DNA from: Hydrogenimonas sp.
GTDB lineage: Bacteria > Campylobacterota > Campylobacteria > Campylobacterales > Hydrogenimonadaceae
Direction: 5' to 3'
NCBI GenBank assembly: GCA_015494675.1
Contig: WGAW01000072.1
Coordinates: 1-7,507 of the forward strand
DNA length: 7,507 nt
Each line of letters opens with the position of its first letter. Position 1 is the first letter of the stretch. Shown here in pieces: positions 1 to 6,354 of this stretch. The notes beneath the pieces are model-generated. The model was not told where the DNA came from and searched no databases. It saw only the letters and a list, made by a program, of their open reading frames with translations. Both the position numbers and the translations under genes were made by a program.

Positions 1-1
1 G

Positions 2-1189
2 AAAAAGAGTCCTAAAATTGCGCCGGCTTTTGCTGTTGCCGTGTTTGCCGTCTCTATCTTCGCCTGCTGCATCGGAGTCTCGAACTCATCCCTGCTTACG
101 GGATTTGAAAAGTTTTTCCTGGTTTCGGTACCGCTTTCGGCACTGCTTGCCGGCTTTACTAAGATAAACTATGTGAGCATGCACCGCTACTACAGAAACA
201 GGCTAATGGAGGCCTTCTTCCCGTGGAGTGTAGTGGACGTACCGGTCGATAAAGCGGATAGTTTCCTGCTAAAAGATATGAAGCCCGTAAAGACCCCTTA
301 CCACATCATAAACACAAACGTAAACATGGTAGGCTCCGGCAGAACTAAAGAGCGCGAGCGAGGGGGAGACAACTTCATTCTATCGCCCTGTTTCTGCGGC
401 TCCGATGTGACCGGATACCGCTCGACCGACAGATTTGCAAGCGGAGGAATGAACCTCGCCACCGCCTTTTCGATCTCCGGGGCCGCCGTAGACCCGAACA
501 CCTACGCTACACGCTCCAAACCGATATCTTTTGTGATGTCACTGCTGAATGCGAGACTCGGCTACTGGATCGAAAACCCCAGAGAGATTGAGGGTGCGGA
601 GAGAATCGGCTGGTCATACAACTACTATATCTTCAAAGAGCTCTTCGGAAAAGGGCTGAACGAGAATGAGAAATATATCCATCTCGCAGACGGCGGCCAC
701 TTTGAAAATCTGGGGCTATACGAGCTGATACGCCGCAAATGCCTATATATCGTCGTATCCGATGCAGGCAAAGACCCCGAATTTACCTTCGGTGATCTCG
801 CACACATCATTGAGCTGGCACGGGTGGACTTCGGTGCGGAGATAGAGATAGATACCCGACCGCTCAGACCCGGCGGCGAGAACAGAATATCAGAAACCGC
901 CTTTGTCCGTGGAGAGATAAAGTACGAAGACGGCAGTGTGGGAGATATGATCTATATAAAAACGACCGTCATAAAAGATCTTCCGGAAGATATCTACAGT
1001 TACAGGCGCACAAACCCAAGCTTCCCCGACCAGACCACTGCGGACCAGTTTTTCGACGAATCTCAGTTCGAGGCATACAGGGAGCTCGGGTATCAGATAG
1101 GTAAACGCCTATGCAGAGTGTCGGCAGAAAAAGGGTTCAGGGCCATATTCGAAACAGCCCCGGCAAAAACGGTGCGGTGCGAAAGATGA
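2..1189 (+). CDS. Patatin-like phospholipase family membrane protein, 3' part (5' end outside window)
   Basis: The reading frame is open from the window's first bases (codons from position 2) to a TGA at 1187-1189, so the true start lies upstream; the GTG at 41 is only the first possible start codon inside the window. The visible part begins with hydrophobic stretches (about 15-110 and 116-165) that look like membrane segments. A soluble region follows with the blocks TPYHIINTNVN, FSISGAAVDPNT, LLNARLGYWIENP and HLADGGHFENLGLYELI. The DGG at 689-697 fits the catalytic Asp of the patatin Ser-Asp dyad. The GxSxG serine and the oxyanion glycines are not visible and should lie upstream. In known patatins the dyad hydrolyses acyl esters of lipids; the substrate here is unknown. 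Family assignment rests on recognised motifs, so lipase activity is an inference. No convincing terminator follows. Confidence 0.72.
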   Translation, partial: KKSPKIAPAFAVAVFAVSIFACCIGVSNSSLLTGFEKFFLVSVPLSALLAGFTKINYVSMHRYYRNRLMEAFFPWSVVDVPVDKADSFLLKDMKPVKTPYHIINTNVNMVGSGRTKERERGGDNFILSPCFCGSDVTGYRSTDRFASGGMNLATAFSISGAAVDPNTYATRSKPISFVMSLLNARLGYWIENPREIEGAERIGWSYNYYIFKELFGKGLNENEKYIHLADGGHFENLGLYELIRRKCLYIVVSDAGKDPEFTFGDLAHIIELARVDFGAEIEIDTRPLRPGGENRISETAFVRGEIKYEDGSVGDMIYIKTTVIKDLPEDIYSYRRTNPSFPDQTTADQFFDESQFEAYRELGYQIGKRLCRVSAEKGFRAIFETAPAKTVRCER

Positions 1190-1281
1190 AATATCGTCCT
1201 GCAATCGTGTGAAGCAGTGAAATGTTCGATAACAGGACCGTATTTTAGCTTTGAAATTCAAAACACCGTTCAATAATCAGG

Positions 1282-1309
1282 TGCTACAATCTGCAATATA
1301 TGATAGAAT
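1282..1309 (+). promoter_or_regulatory. Candidate promoter(s) of the YihY-family gene
   Basis: Two extended -10 elements lie in the 126-bp gap before the gene. One is TGC-TACAAT (1282-1290). The other is TGA-TAGAAT (1301-1309), which ends 6 nt before the ATG at 1316. Neither has a TTGACA-like -35 at normal spacing, which is usual for the housekeeping sigma factor in Campylobacterota. The downstream element would start transcription at or next to the A of the ATG and give a leaderless message. No Shine-Dalgarno sequence precedes the ATG, which fits that reading. Confidence 0.4.
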
Positions 1310-1315
1310 CTTTTT

Positions 1316-2182
1316 ATGCAAAAGAGATTACCTGAACTTTTCAAAAGAGTATACTGCACCCTCAAAAACTTTTACGATCCGGACATAACATTCTATGCGG
1401 CGAGTCTCAGTTTCTATACGATCTTCACGCTCATTCCGCTGCTGCTCGTGAGCTTCTCGATCATCGTACGGCTCCCCAACTTCAGCGAGCAGTACGAAAA
1501 GATCAAGAGCTTCATCTTCTCCAACATCATGCCGGCTTCGCAAAATACGGTTTCGGGTTACATCGATACCTTTTTGGCCAACACCTCCAAACTCGGAGTG
1601 ATAGGCTTCGTATTCATAATATTCGCATCGATCATGTTTTTCCAAAACTACGAGTATATCGTCGGGAAAATATTCAAAACGAGACAGAAAGGGTTCTGGA
1701 GTGCGCTAACCACCTACTGGACGCTTATAACTCTCGGTCCGATGGCTCTAGCGGCATCGATCTACCTCTCCGTAAAGATTCAGTATGTATTGAACCAGTC
1801 GAGCTACACGAGCGGAATAGATTTTCTCTCCATCTTCCCCTATCTGATTATATGGATGCTCTTTTTCGTAACGTACAAGATATCGACCACCACACTCATA
1901 CGCTTCAAAGCGGCGCTCATATCGTCATTCTTCTCGTCCCTGATCTGGTACATGGGTAAAAACATCTTCATCTACTATACTGTTCACAACAAGACATACG
2001 CAACAGTATACGGCTCCTTCAGTACACTTCTCTTCTTCTTTCTCTGGATCTATCTTTCGTGGATAATATTTCTATACGGCCAGAAACTATGCTACCTGCT
2101 TAACCAGAAAGAGAAAGAAAAGAGACACGAACCCGGCCTGAAGATAGAGTGCGATTCGGCTGAAGAGGGCGGCGACAGATAG
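1316..2182 (+). CDS. YihY/virulence factor BrkB family membrane protein
   Basis: This 288-residue inner-membrane protein has about six hydrophobic segments, roughly at residues 27-50, 93-112, 132-153, 170-188, 197-215 and 234-257. The family signature is clear: FYAASLSFYTIFTLIPLLL near the N-terminus and YGSFSTLLFFFLWIYLSW near the C-terminus, followed by a charged cytoplasmic-looking tail from about residue 264. Length is normal for the family. The family was once called ribonuclease BN, but that activity belongs to a different protein; its function is unsettled and transport has been proposed. The ATG has no recognisable Shine-Dalgarno sequence but lies 6 nt behind a -10-like TAGAAT. The last 96 bases, coding for the charged tail, overlap the 3' end of the opposing comEC gene. 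No T-tract terminator follows the stop. Confidence 0.88.
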   Translation: MQKRLPELFKRVYCTLKNFYDPDITFYAASLSFYTIFTLIPLLLVSFSIIVRLPNFSEQYEKIKSFIFSNIMPASQNTVSGYIDTFLANTSKLGVIGFVFIIFASIMFFQNYEYIVGKIFKTRQKGFWSALTTYWTLITLGPMALAASIYLSVKIQYVLNQSSYTSGIDFLSIFPYLIIWMLFFVTYKISTTTLIRFKAALISSFFSSLIWYMGKNIFIYYTVHNKTYATVYGSFSTLLFFFLWIYLSWIIFLYGQKLCYLLNQKEKEKRHEPGLKIECDSAEEGGDR

Positions 2183-3379
2183 AGCGCCGTAAACGGCCGT
2201 TGTCCACAACGGGATTATCACTTCAACGCTCCTGCCGTCCGCCGGCAGCTTCAGAAGCTCCACTATCCACCCGTCAGCGAGATCGCCCAGACCTGCCGCA
2301 TGAAGCGCCATCGATAGAGGGTAGAATAGTGAAAAGAGAAGCGTCAGCGGTACGGATAGCAGCTGATAGAGGGAGAATGTACCGAATATCGAGTGTACAA
2401 CCGGCAGCATAGCAAGGTATACCCATACATTCATCAGCACCAAAAGGACCCATCTGTTCCACCCTTCGCCAATATGAAGAGACTGGTAGATAAAAAAGAC
2501 TCCGCTTACAGAGAACCAGAACCCTACGGAAAAAAGAAGCTCGGGAAAGATTGCAAGAAGCAAAACCACACAAAACGCAAGAAACGAAAACGACAGTAGT
2601 TCCACGCCGAAAAGGAGCGCCGACCACCCCACAACAACCATGGTAAAGGCCCTCAAAAGCGACGGCGGCACGCCGGTAAAGAGCAGGTATACCCCAAGCA
2701 GCAGAATCGTTACCGCCCCGACATCCATCAGTCGGTGCCGCCAGGGGAAAAAACGCTGCTGAAACGGCTTGTAGAAAATACCGAGGCCGCCGTATAAAAT
2801 AAACCACAAAAGCCCCATATGAAAACCGCTGAGCGCCAGAAGATGGCTTATACCCAGAAGACTCACCCTCTCTCTGAGCTCCTTTGAAACCGGAAGGGCC
2901 AGAAAGAGAGCGCCGTATAGCTCCCGCATCCACGGATGGGCGTGTACCTCTTTGATCTTCTCGAAAAGCTCCATCCTCTTGGAGCGCTCATGGTGCACGC
3001 CGGTTATAACAGAAGGAATGAATGGTGTGGAGAGATAGTCCGAAAAAGATAGTCTGCCCGGAAAGAGCAACACCGAAATCCGTCGGCCGGATAGGTTTTT
3101 TATCGGCTCTTTAGAGGTTGTATAGAGAGTGAGGCCGCCGTCGGTTTCGATCTTCAAAACTTCGTACTCTCTGCCGTTTCTGCTCTTTGTATACTGCATC
3201 AGCACTTCTGCATCGGTAAAAACCTTTTTGGAAGCGGTGAGCTCTTTGTACCAGTAGTACCTAAAACCGAGCGATACCGAAAATAGGGCAAACGAGAGCA
3301 GAAGAAACATCCCCCATTCCCGGGGGCCTTCTATTAAAGCGGGTTTAGATAGGCGGAAGCTCAATTTTGGTCTCACCAC
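2087..3379 (-). CDS. comEC: ComEC/Rec2-family competence protein (DNA uptake channel), short form
   Basis: This 430-residue polytopic membrane protein belongs to the ComEC family, which forms the inner-membrane channel for incoming single-stranded DNA in natural transformation. A first membrane segment (about 24-41) is followed by a soluble region (about 55-130) resembling the OB-fold part of ComEC. Then comes the family motif LLGISHLLALSGFHMGLL (174-191) and a run of hydrophobic helices to the C-terminus. The C-terminal metallo-beta-lactamase domain of the Bacillus protein is absent, as in the short Helicobacter version. The start is uncertain. The GTG at 3379 gives a 35-nt overlap with the dnaB end but has no clear ribosome site. 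The TTG at 3362-3364 is preceded by GGTGAG (3372-3377) and is a good alternative. An ATG at 3308-3310 would cut into conserved-looking sequence. It is probably co-transcribed and translationally coupled with dnaB. Confidence 0.88.
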   Translation of the reverse strand: MVRPKLSFRLSKPALIEGPREWGMFLLLSFALFSVSLGFRYYWYKELTASKKVFTDAEVLMQYTKSRNGREYEVLKIETDGGLTLYTTSKEPIKNLSGRRISVLLFPGRLSFSDYLSTPFIPSVITGVHHERSKRMELFEKIKEVHAHPWMRELYGALFLALPVSKELRERVSLLGISHLLALSGFHMGLLWFILYGGLGIFYKPFQQRFFPWRHRLMDVGAVTILLLGVYLLFTGVPPSLLRAFTMVVVGWSALLFGVELLSFSFLAFCVVLLLAIFPELLFSVGFWFSVSGVFFIYQSLHIGEGWNRWVLLVLMNVWVYLAMLPVVHSIFGTFSLYQLLSVPLTLLFSLFYPLSMALHAAGLGDLADGWIVELLKLPADGRSVEVIIPLWTTAVYGALSVAALFSRIALYLQAGFVSLFFLFLVKQVA

Positions 3380-5804
3380 CGGTATCTATATTGCTCTGCT
3401 CGTAGACGATCTCGACGGGAGCGTACCCGGCATCTACGAATCTGGTGAAACGTTTCTGAAACTTAAGCTCTATAATACCCGTAGGGCCGTTACGCTGCTT
3501 GCCTATGATAATCTCTGCATCCTCCTCCTCTTTTTCATGGAAGGTGGATTTGTACTCCTTGCCCTCGGCCCGCGCCTTCATCTCCTTCTCTTTCTCCTCC
3601 CTGATGCGGTAGACATCGTCACGGTAGACAAAAAGGATTATGTCGGCATCCTGCTCTATCGCACCCGACTCCCTGAGGTCGGAGAGCATCGGGCGCTTGT
3701 CGGCCCTCGACTCCAGAGAGCGGTTGAGCTGCGAAAGGGCCACTATAGGGATCTCCAGTTCACGCGCCAGCATCTTCAAGCCGCGGGAGATTTCGCTCAC
3801 CTCCTGATGACGGTCTTTGTTTCCTCCTCCGCTCATCAGTTGCAGGTAGTCTATCATCGCTATTTTTATCTCGGGGTGGTGCGCCTTTAGCTTTCTGAGT
3901 TTCGCACGCACCTGATGGATGTTAAGCGACCCCTCGTCATCTACGAAGAGTTTCTGCGCACTGAGCCAGTCGACGGCTTCGGAGAGCCTGGTCCACTCCT
4001 CGTCGGTAAGGTTACCTACACGAAGATCCTGGAGCGCGATAGATGTCTTTGCGCTAAGCAGCCTCAAAACCAGCTGCTCGGCCGGCATCTCGAGAGAGAA
4101 GAAGGCGACACCGTCACCCTTTTCAAGGGCTTTTAGTGCCATGTTTAGCGTGAAAGCGGTGTTATGTGTAACCGTCATATCTTCAAGCAGAAAGAGACTG
4201 TTTCCATCGAGTGTAAAACCGTAATAATCGTCTACACGGTCGGCCTCTACCCGGATACCGGTATGTTTGACATCTCTGTCGGTTTTTCTCGCCCTGGGCC
4301 TTTTCCTTTCGATCCTGACCGGAATCTTTTCAAGATTACCTACAATGCGGACCCTATATACGAGGCTCTCATACCCTCTCGACCTGATGCCCGCTCTTTT
4401 CTCTACCAAAGATGCCCTGAAGCCGAGTGTATCGGCAAGGAATTTGATATCTTCGGCCAGTTCTCTACTCTTTTGGGTTATTTCTATCACATGGTGCTCG
4501 TCGTCATAGTATCCGTCGCTATCGACAAGACCCGCCAGAAGCTCCAGACGTATATCGCTGCTGTTTGCGATATAGCTGTGCGGAATTCTTTTATTCTCTA
4601 TGAGGCCGAGTTCGCGAAGCATCTTTTGCAGCGAAAAAGAACCGTTGGGATCTACATGCCTTCCATTCGTAATGGCGTAGATCGGACACTTGCCGTCACA
4701 CTTATATAGCGTCAGTATCAGCCCCAGCTTCGCGGCATAATTTTCAAGATATTCGACCACCTCTCTATCTTCCGTGGCCACCCTTACATCGCTGCAGCGT
4801 CCGTCTCCGAGCCAGATACCGAGAAAATAGGGCTCTATCGGCACACTCTTTCTCGGGAACTCAACGCTTACCTTGTAGCCTTTGTAGTTGGATTTGAACT
4901 TGTCGCTCTTCTTTATATATTCCCGAACCGATATATTCAGCACATCCCCATGCCTGTGGCCGCCTTCATTTCTGCTCCTTTTCAAAGAGAGAATATGGCT
5001 TTCGTTGACACGGTAGTCGACTCCCCTGTTCTGTCTTACCCAGTACATCATCTCCCTGCCCCTGGCAATAGAGAGGACTCTTCTGGGCGTGGAGTCGTCA
5101 CCCATAAGCAGATCACCGGTTTTGACATCCTCGACGCGTTTCAGGGTCCCATCATACATCAAAACTCTCGTTCCCCTGCCCAGACATTTTCCCATCGACG
5201 GTCTTGCCGCCACGATGACGAGATCTCCTTCACCGAATCCGGAGGTCATCCTGTTGAGCTCTTTGAAGCCGGTATCGACCCCTATGAGCATCGAATTGCC
5301 GCGCTCTTTCATCTTTCTTATGTACTCTACGGTACTCAGGGCCATCTCTTCGCTCTCGCGGAAATCCTGCGTCGAGCCCTCTGAGGTGATGGAGTATAGT
5401 TTCGACTCCACGGCGTCCATTACGTCGGCTGCAGGCATATCCTCCTCTACGGTCAGCTTCTTGATCTCGGTAGCCAGCCCAACAAGTGCGCGCTTTTGCG
5501 ACTTCGCCTTGATCTCTTTGATGTAGGCCTTCGTATTAGAGAGCGGATTCGCACCCAAAATATCCAGAAAAGCAACTTCATCAAACTGCTTTTTGGAACT
5601 CAGCCTCTCTCTGAGAAACTCTTCGTCTATCGGCATATCGTCCCTGAAAAGCTCCTCCATCGCTACAAACAGTTTCTGGTGAAACGGATGGTAGAAATCT
5701 TCCGGTTTAAGCTGCGAAGCTATCTCTTCATACTCGGCGGGATCGAATATTATCGTACTCAAAACGGCACGTTCGATATTCAGGTTATACAGGTGCTCTT
5801 CCAT
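3345..5804 (-). CDS. dnaB: Replicative DNA helicase DnaB, precursor containing an intein in the P-loop
   Basis: This hexameric 5'-3' helicase unwinds the chromosome at the replication fork. From the ATG at 5802-5804 the precursor is 819 residues: N-extein 1-206, intein 207-548, C-extein 549-819. The spliced product is 477 residues, normal for DnaB. The N-terminal domain covers about 1-105. Walker A ARPSMGK (200-206) is split from its Thr (549) by the intein. Further motifs are FFSLEMP with the catalytic Glu 572, IAMIDYLQL (Walker B, Asp 652), SDLRESGAIEQDADI (about 708-722) and GKQRNGPTG (768-776). I chose the ATG at 5804 over the TTG at 5843 because the 13 extra codons only re-read the end of the toxin gene. 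The ATG follows the toxin stop by 4 nt, with GAGG 12 nt upstream, which suggests translational coupling. The gene's end overlaps comEC. No separate dnaB promoter was seen. Confidence 0.97.
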   Translation of the reverse strand: MEEHLYNLNIERAVLSTIIFDPAEYEEIASQLKPEDFYHPFHQKLFVAMEELFRDDMPIDEEFLRERLSSKKQFDEVAFLDILGANPLSNTKAYIKEIKAKSQKRALVGLATEIKKLTVEEDMPAADVMDAVESKLYSITSEGSTQDFRESEEMALSTVEYIRKMKERGNSMLIGVDTGFKELNRMTSGFGEGDLVIVAARPSMGKCLGRGTRVLMYDGTLKRVEDVKTGDLLMGDDSTPRRVLSIARGREMMYWVRQNRGVDYRVNESHILSLKRSRNEGGHRHGDVLNISVREYIKKSDKFKSNYKGYKVSVEFPRKSVPIEPYFLGIWLGDGRCSDVRVATEDREVVEYLENYAAKLGLILTLYKCDGKCPIYAITNGRHVDPNGSFSLQKMLRELGLIENKRIPHSYIANSSDIRLELLAGLVDSDGYYDDEHHVIEITQKSRELAEDIKFLADTLGFRASLVEKRAGIRSRGYESLVYRVRIVGNLEKIPVRIERKRPRARKTDRDVKHTGIRVEADRVDDYYGFTLDGNSLFLLEDMTVTHNTAFTLNMALKALEKGDGVAFFSLEMPAEQLVLRLLSAKTSIALQDLRVGNLTDEEWTRLSEAVDWLSAQKLFVDDEGSLNIHQVRAKLRKLKAHHPEIKIAMIDYLQLMSGGGNKDRHQEVSEISRGLKMLARELEIPIVALSQLNRSLESRADKRPMLSDLRESGAIEQDADIILFVYRDDVYRIREEKEKEMKARAEGKEYKSTFHEKEEEDAEIIIGKQRNGPTGIIELKFQKRFTRFVDAGYAPVEIVYEQSNIDTGGETKIELPPI
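4161..5186 (-). mobile_element. Intein with LAGLIDADG homing endonuclease, in frame in the DnaB Walker A motif
   Basis: This is a 342-residue in-frame insertion between Lys and Thr of ARPSMGK-T. It has the parts of a class 1 intein. Cys1 opens block A (CLGRGTRVLMYDG). Block B is VNESHILSL with His64. The LAGLIDADG motifs are LGIWLGDG (122-129) and LAGLVDSDG (217-225), with acidic residues Asp128 and Asp224 both kept. A block D-like NKRIPH follows at about 198-203. Block F is YGFTLDGN, and block G ends VTHN with His341 and Asn342. The +1 extein residue is Thr. All residues needed for splicing are present, so self-excision that restores the P-loop is expected. The endonuclease looks intact and would cut intein-free dnaB alleles. 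Junctions were checked codon by codon: TGT at 5184-5186 and AAC at 4161-4163. DnaB P-loop inteins are known in other phyla; whether one has been described in this lineage cannot be told here. Confidence 0.96.
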
Positions 5805-5808
5805 TATC

Positions 5809-6072
5809 TCAATATACCTCTTTACGATGCCCGATTCGGACAATCAATATTATCAAAACATCATCTTTACGCTGATAAACAACGCGATAATCTCCGACTC
5901 TGAGTCTGTAAAGACCTTTATACTCTTTCCCTTTTAAAGCCTTGATCCTATTTTTCAGCCTATCGGGATCTTTTGCAAGAATCTCGATCTTCTCTTTGAT
6001 GAGCAGGAGGAAAGGTTTTTCAACACCGACAAGATCTTTTATCGCACTTTTTTCATATACGACGCTGTACAT
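5809..6072 (-). CDS. RelE/ParE-family toxin of a type II toxin-antitoxin pair
   Basis: This 87-residue protein has the RelE fold pattern. A short first strand (YSVVYEKSA) and two helices (about 10-45) are followed by LKGKEYKGLYRLRVGDYRVVY (about 46-66) and a C-terminal strand VLIILIVRIGHRKEVY. RelE toxins cleave mRNA at the ribosome. Basic residues (Lys47, Lys49, Arg56, Arg58, Arg79, Arg83) and the final Tyr87 sit where the RelE catalytic residues usually lie, so activity is plausible, though ParE-like gyrase poisoning cannot be excluded. The ATG at 6070-6072 is 6 nt behind the antitoxin stop, with AGGA 4 nt upstream of it, so the pair is translated together. Its stop at 5809-5811 lies 4 nt before the dnaB ATG, so the toxin and the helicase almost certainly share a transcript. 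Confidence 0.9.
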   Translation of the reverse strand: MYSVVYEKSAIKDLVGVEKPFLLLIKEKIEILAKDPDRLKNRIKALKGKEYKGLYRLRVGDYRVVYQRKDDVLIILIVRIGHRKEVY

Positions 6073-6078
6073 CTATTC

Positions 6079-6309
6079 CTATTCCAGGCCGAGCGCTCTA
6101 TATACCTCTTCCGCCGAAACCGTTTCGCTTCTGCCTTCATCCACCTCTTTAAGGCGCTTTTCGGCAATCGCGACATCGATGTAGTCGTAATACATCGTCA
6201 ACGCCTTTTCGACAATATGACTCTTCTTCTCACCCAGTTCTTCGGCAACGACATTCAGTTCGTCGATCACCGCTTTGTCGATTGTAAAAGTGGAGCGTAT
6301 CTTTTGCAT
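6079..6309 (-). CDS. RelB-like ribbon-helix-helix antitoxin
   Basis: This 76-residue protein precedes the toxin gene by 6 nt. The N-terminal half (RSTFTIDKAVIDELNVVAEE, then a helix with KKSHIVEKALTMYY) has the strand-helix-helix layout of ribbon-helix-helix DNA-binding proteins, which bind operators as dimers. The acidic C-terminal part (about 50-76) with EEVYRALGLE would wrap around and neutralise the toxin. Antitoxins of this type usually repress their own operon, more strongly when bound to the toxin. The ATG at 6307-6309 follows an AGGCGG ribosome site. An extended -10 promoter and a palindromic candidate operator lie just upstream. Assignment as an antitoxin rests on the fold pattern and on its place before a RelE gene; the exact subfamily was not determined. 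Confidence 0.87.
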   Translation of the reverse strand: MQKIRSTFTIDKAVIDELNVVAEELGEKKSHIVEKALTMYYDYIDVAIAEKRLKEVDEGRSETVSAEEVYRALGLE

Positions 6310-6321
6310 CTTCCGCCTTTT

Positions 6322-6354
6322 ATATGAATAATCGTATGAACAATTATATCATAT
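6322..6354 (-). promoter_or_regulatory. Toxin-antitoxin operon promoter with candidate antitoxin operator
   Basis: Read on the minus strand, an extended -10 TGA-TATAAT (6343-6351) lies directly behind the ispG stop, 33 nt before the antitoxin ATG. No -35 match was seen at 17-18 bp. The -10 box lies inside an imperfect inverted repeat: arms 6322-6332 (ATATGAATAAT) and 6343-6354 (reverse complement ATATGATATAAT), differing by one inserted T, with a 10-bp spacer. TATGA occurs three times here: direct copies at 6323 and 6335 (12 bp apart) and an inverted copy at 6349-6353. This is the expected place and form for a ribbon-helix-helix autorepression site. The repeats are seen directly; repressor binding is inferred. 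Confidence 0.6.

Noticed and set aside
1196..1238. Possible terminator after the patatin-like gene (GTCCTG and CAGGAC arms)
   Set aside because: The arms are only 6 bp with a loop of about 31 nt and the T-run that follows is weak; not enough to call a terminator.
1328..1645. 105-codon open frame antisense to yihY
   Set aside because: It is rich in charged residues, as expected of the complement of a membrane-protein gene; no family pattern.
2274..2933. 219-codon open frame on the minus strand within comEC in another frame
   Set aside because: The translation is low-complexity in Arg, Ser and Gly with no recognisable domain, while the comEC frame shows clear family motifs.
4164..4709. 181-codon open frame on the plus strand inside the intein region
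   Set aside because: It lies antisense to well-conserved intein motifs, has no protein-like domain pattern and no clear ribosome site; it is a shadow frame.
4161..5186. The insertion in dnaB as a group I or II intron or an insertion sequence
   Set aside because: The reading frame is open throughout and ends with complete intein splice motifs, so removal is at the protein level.
5805..5843. TTG start adding 13 codons to dnaB
   Set aside because: The extra codons only re-read the last codons of the toxin gene, and the DnaB N-terminus begins naturally at the ATG at 5802-5804.
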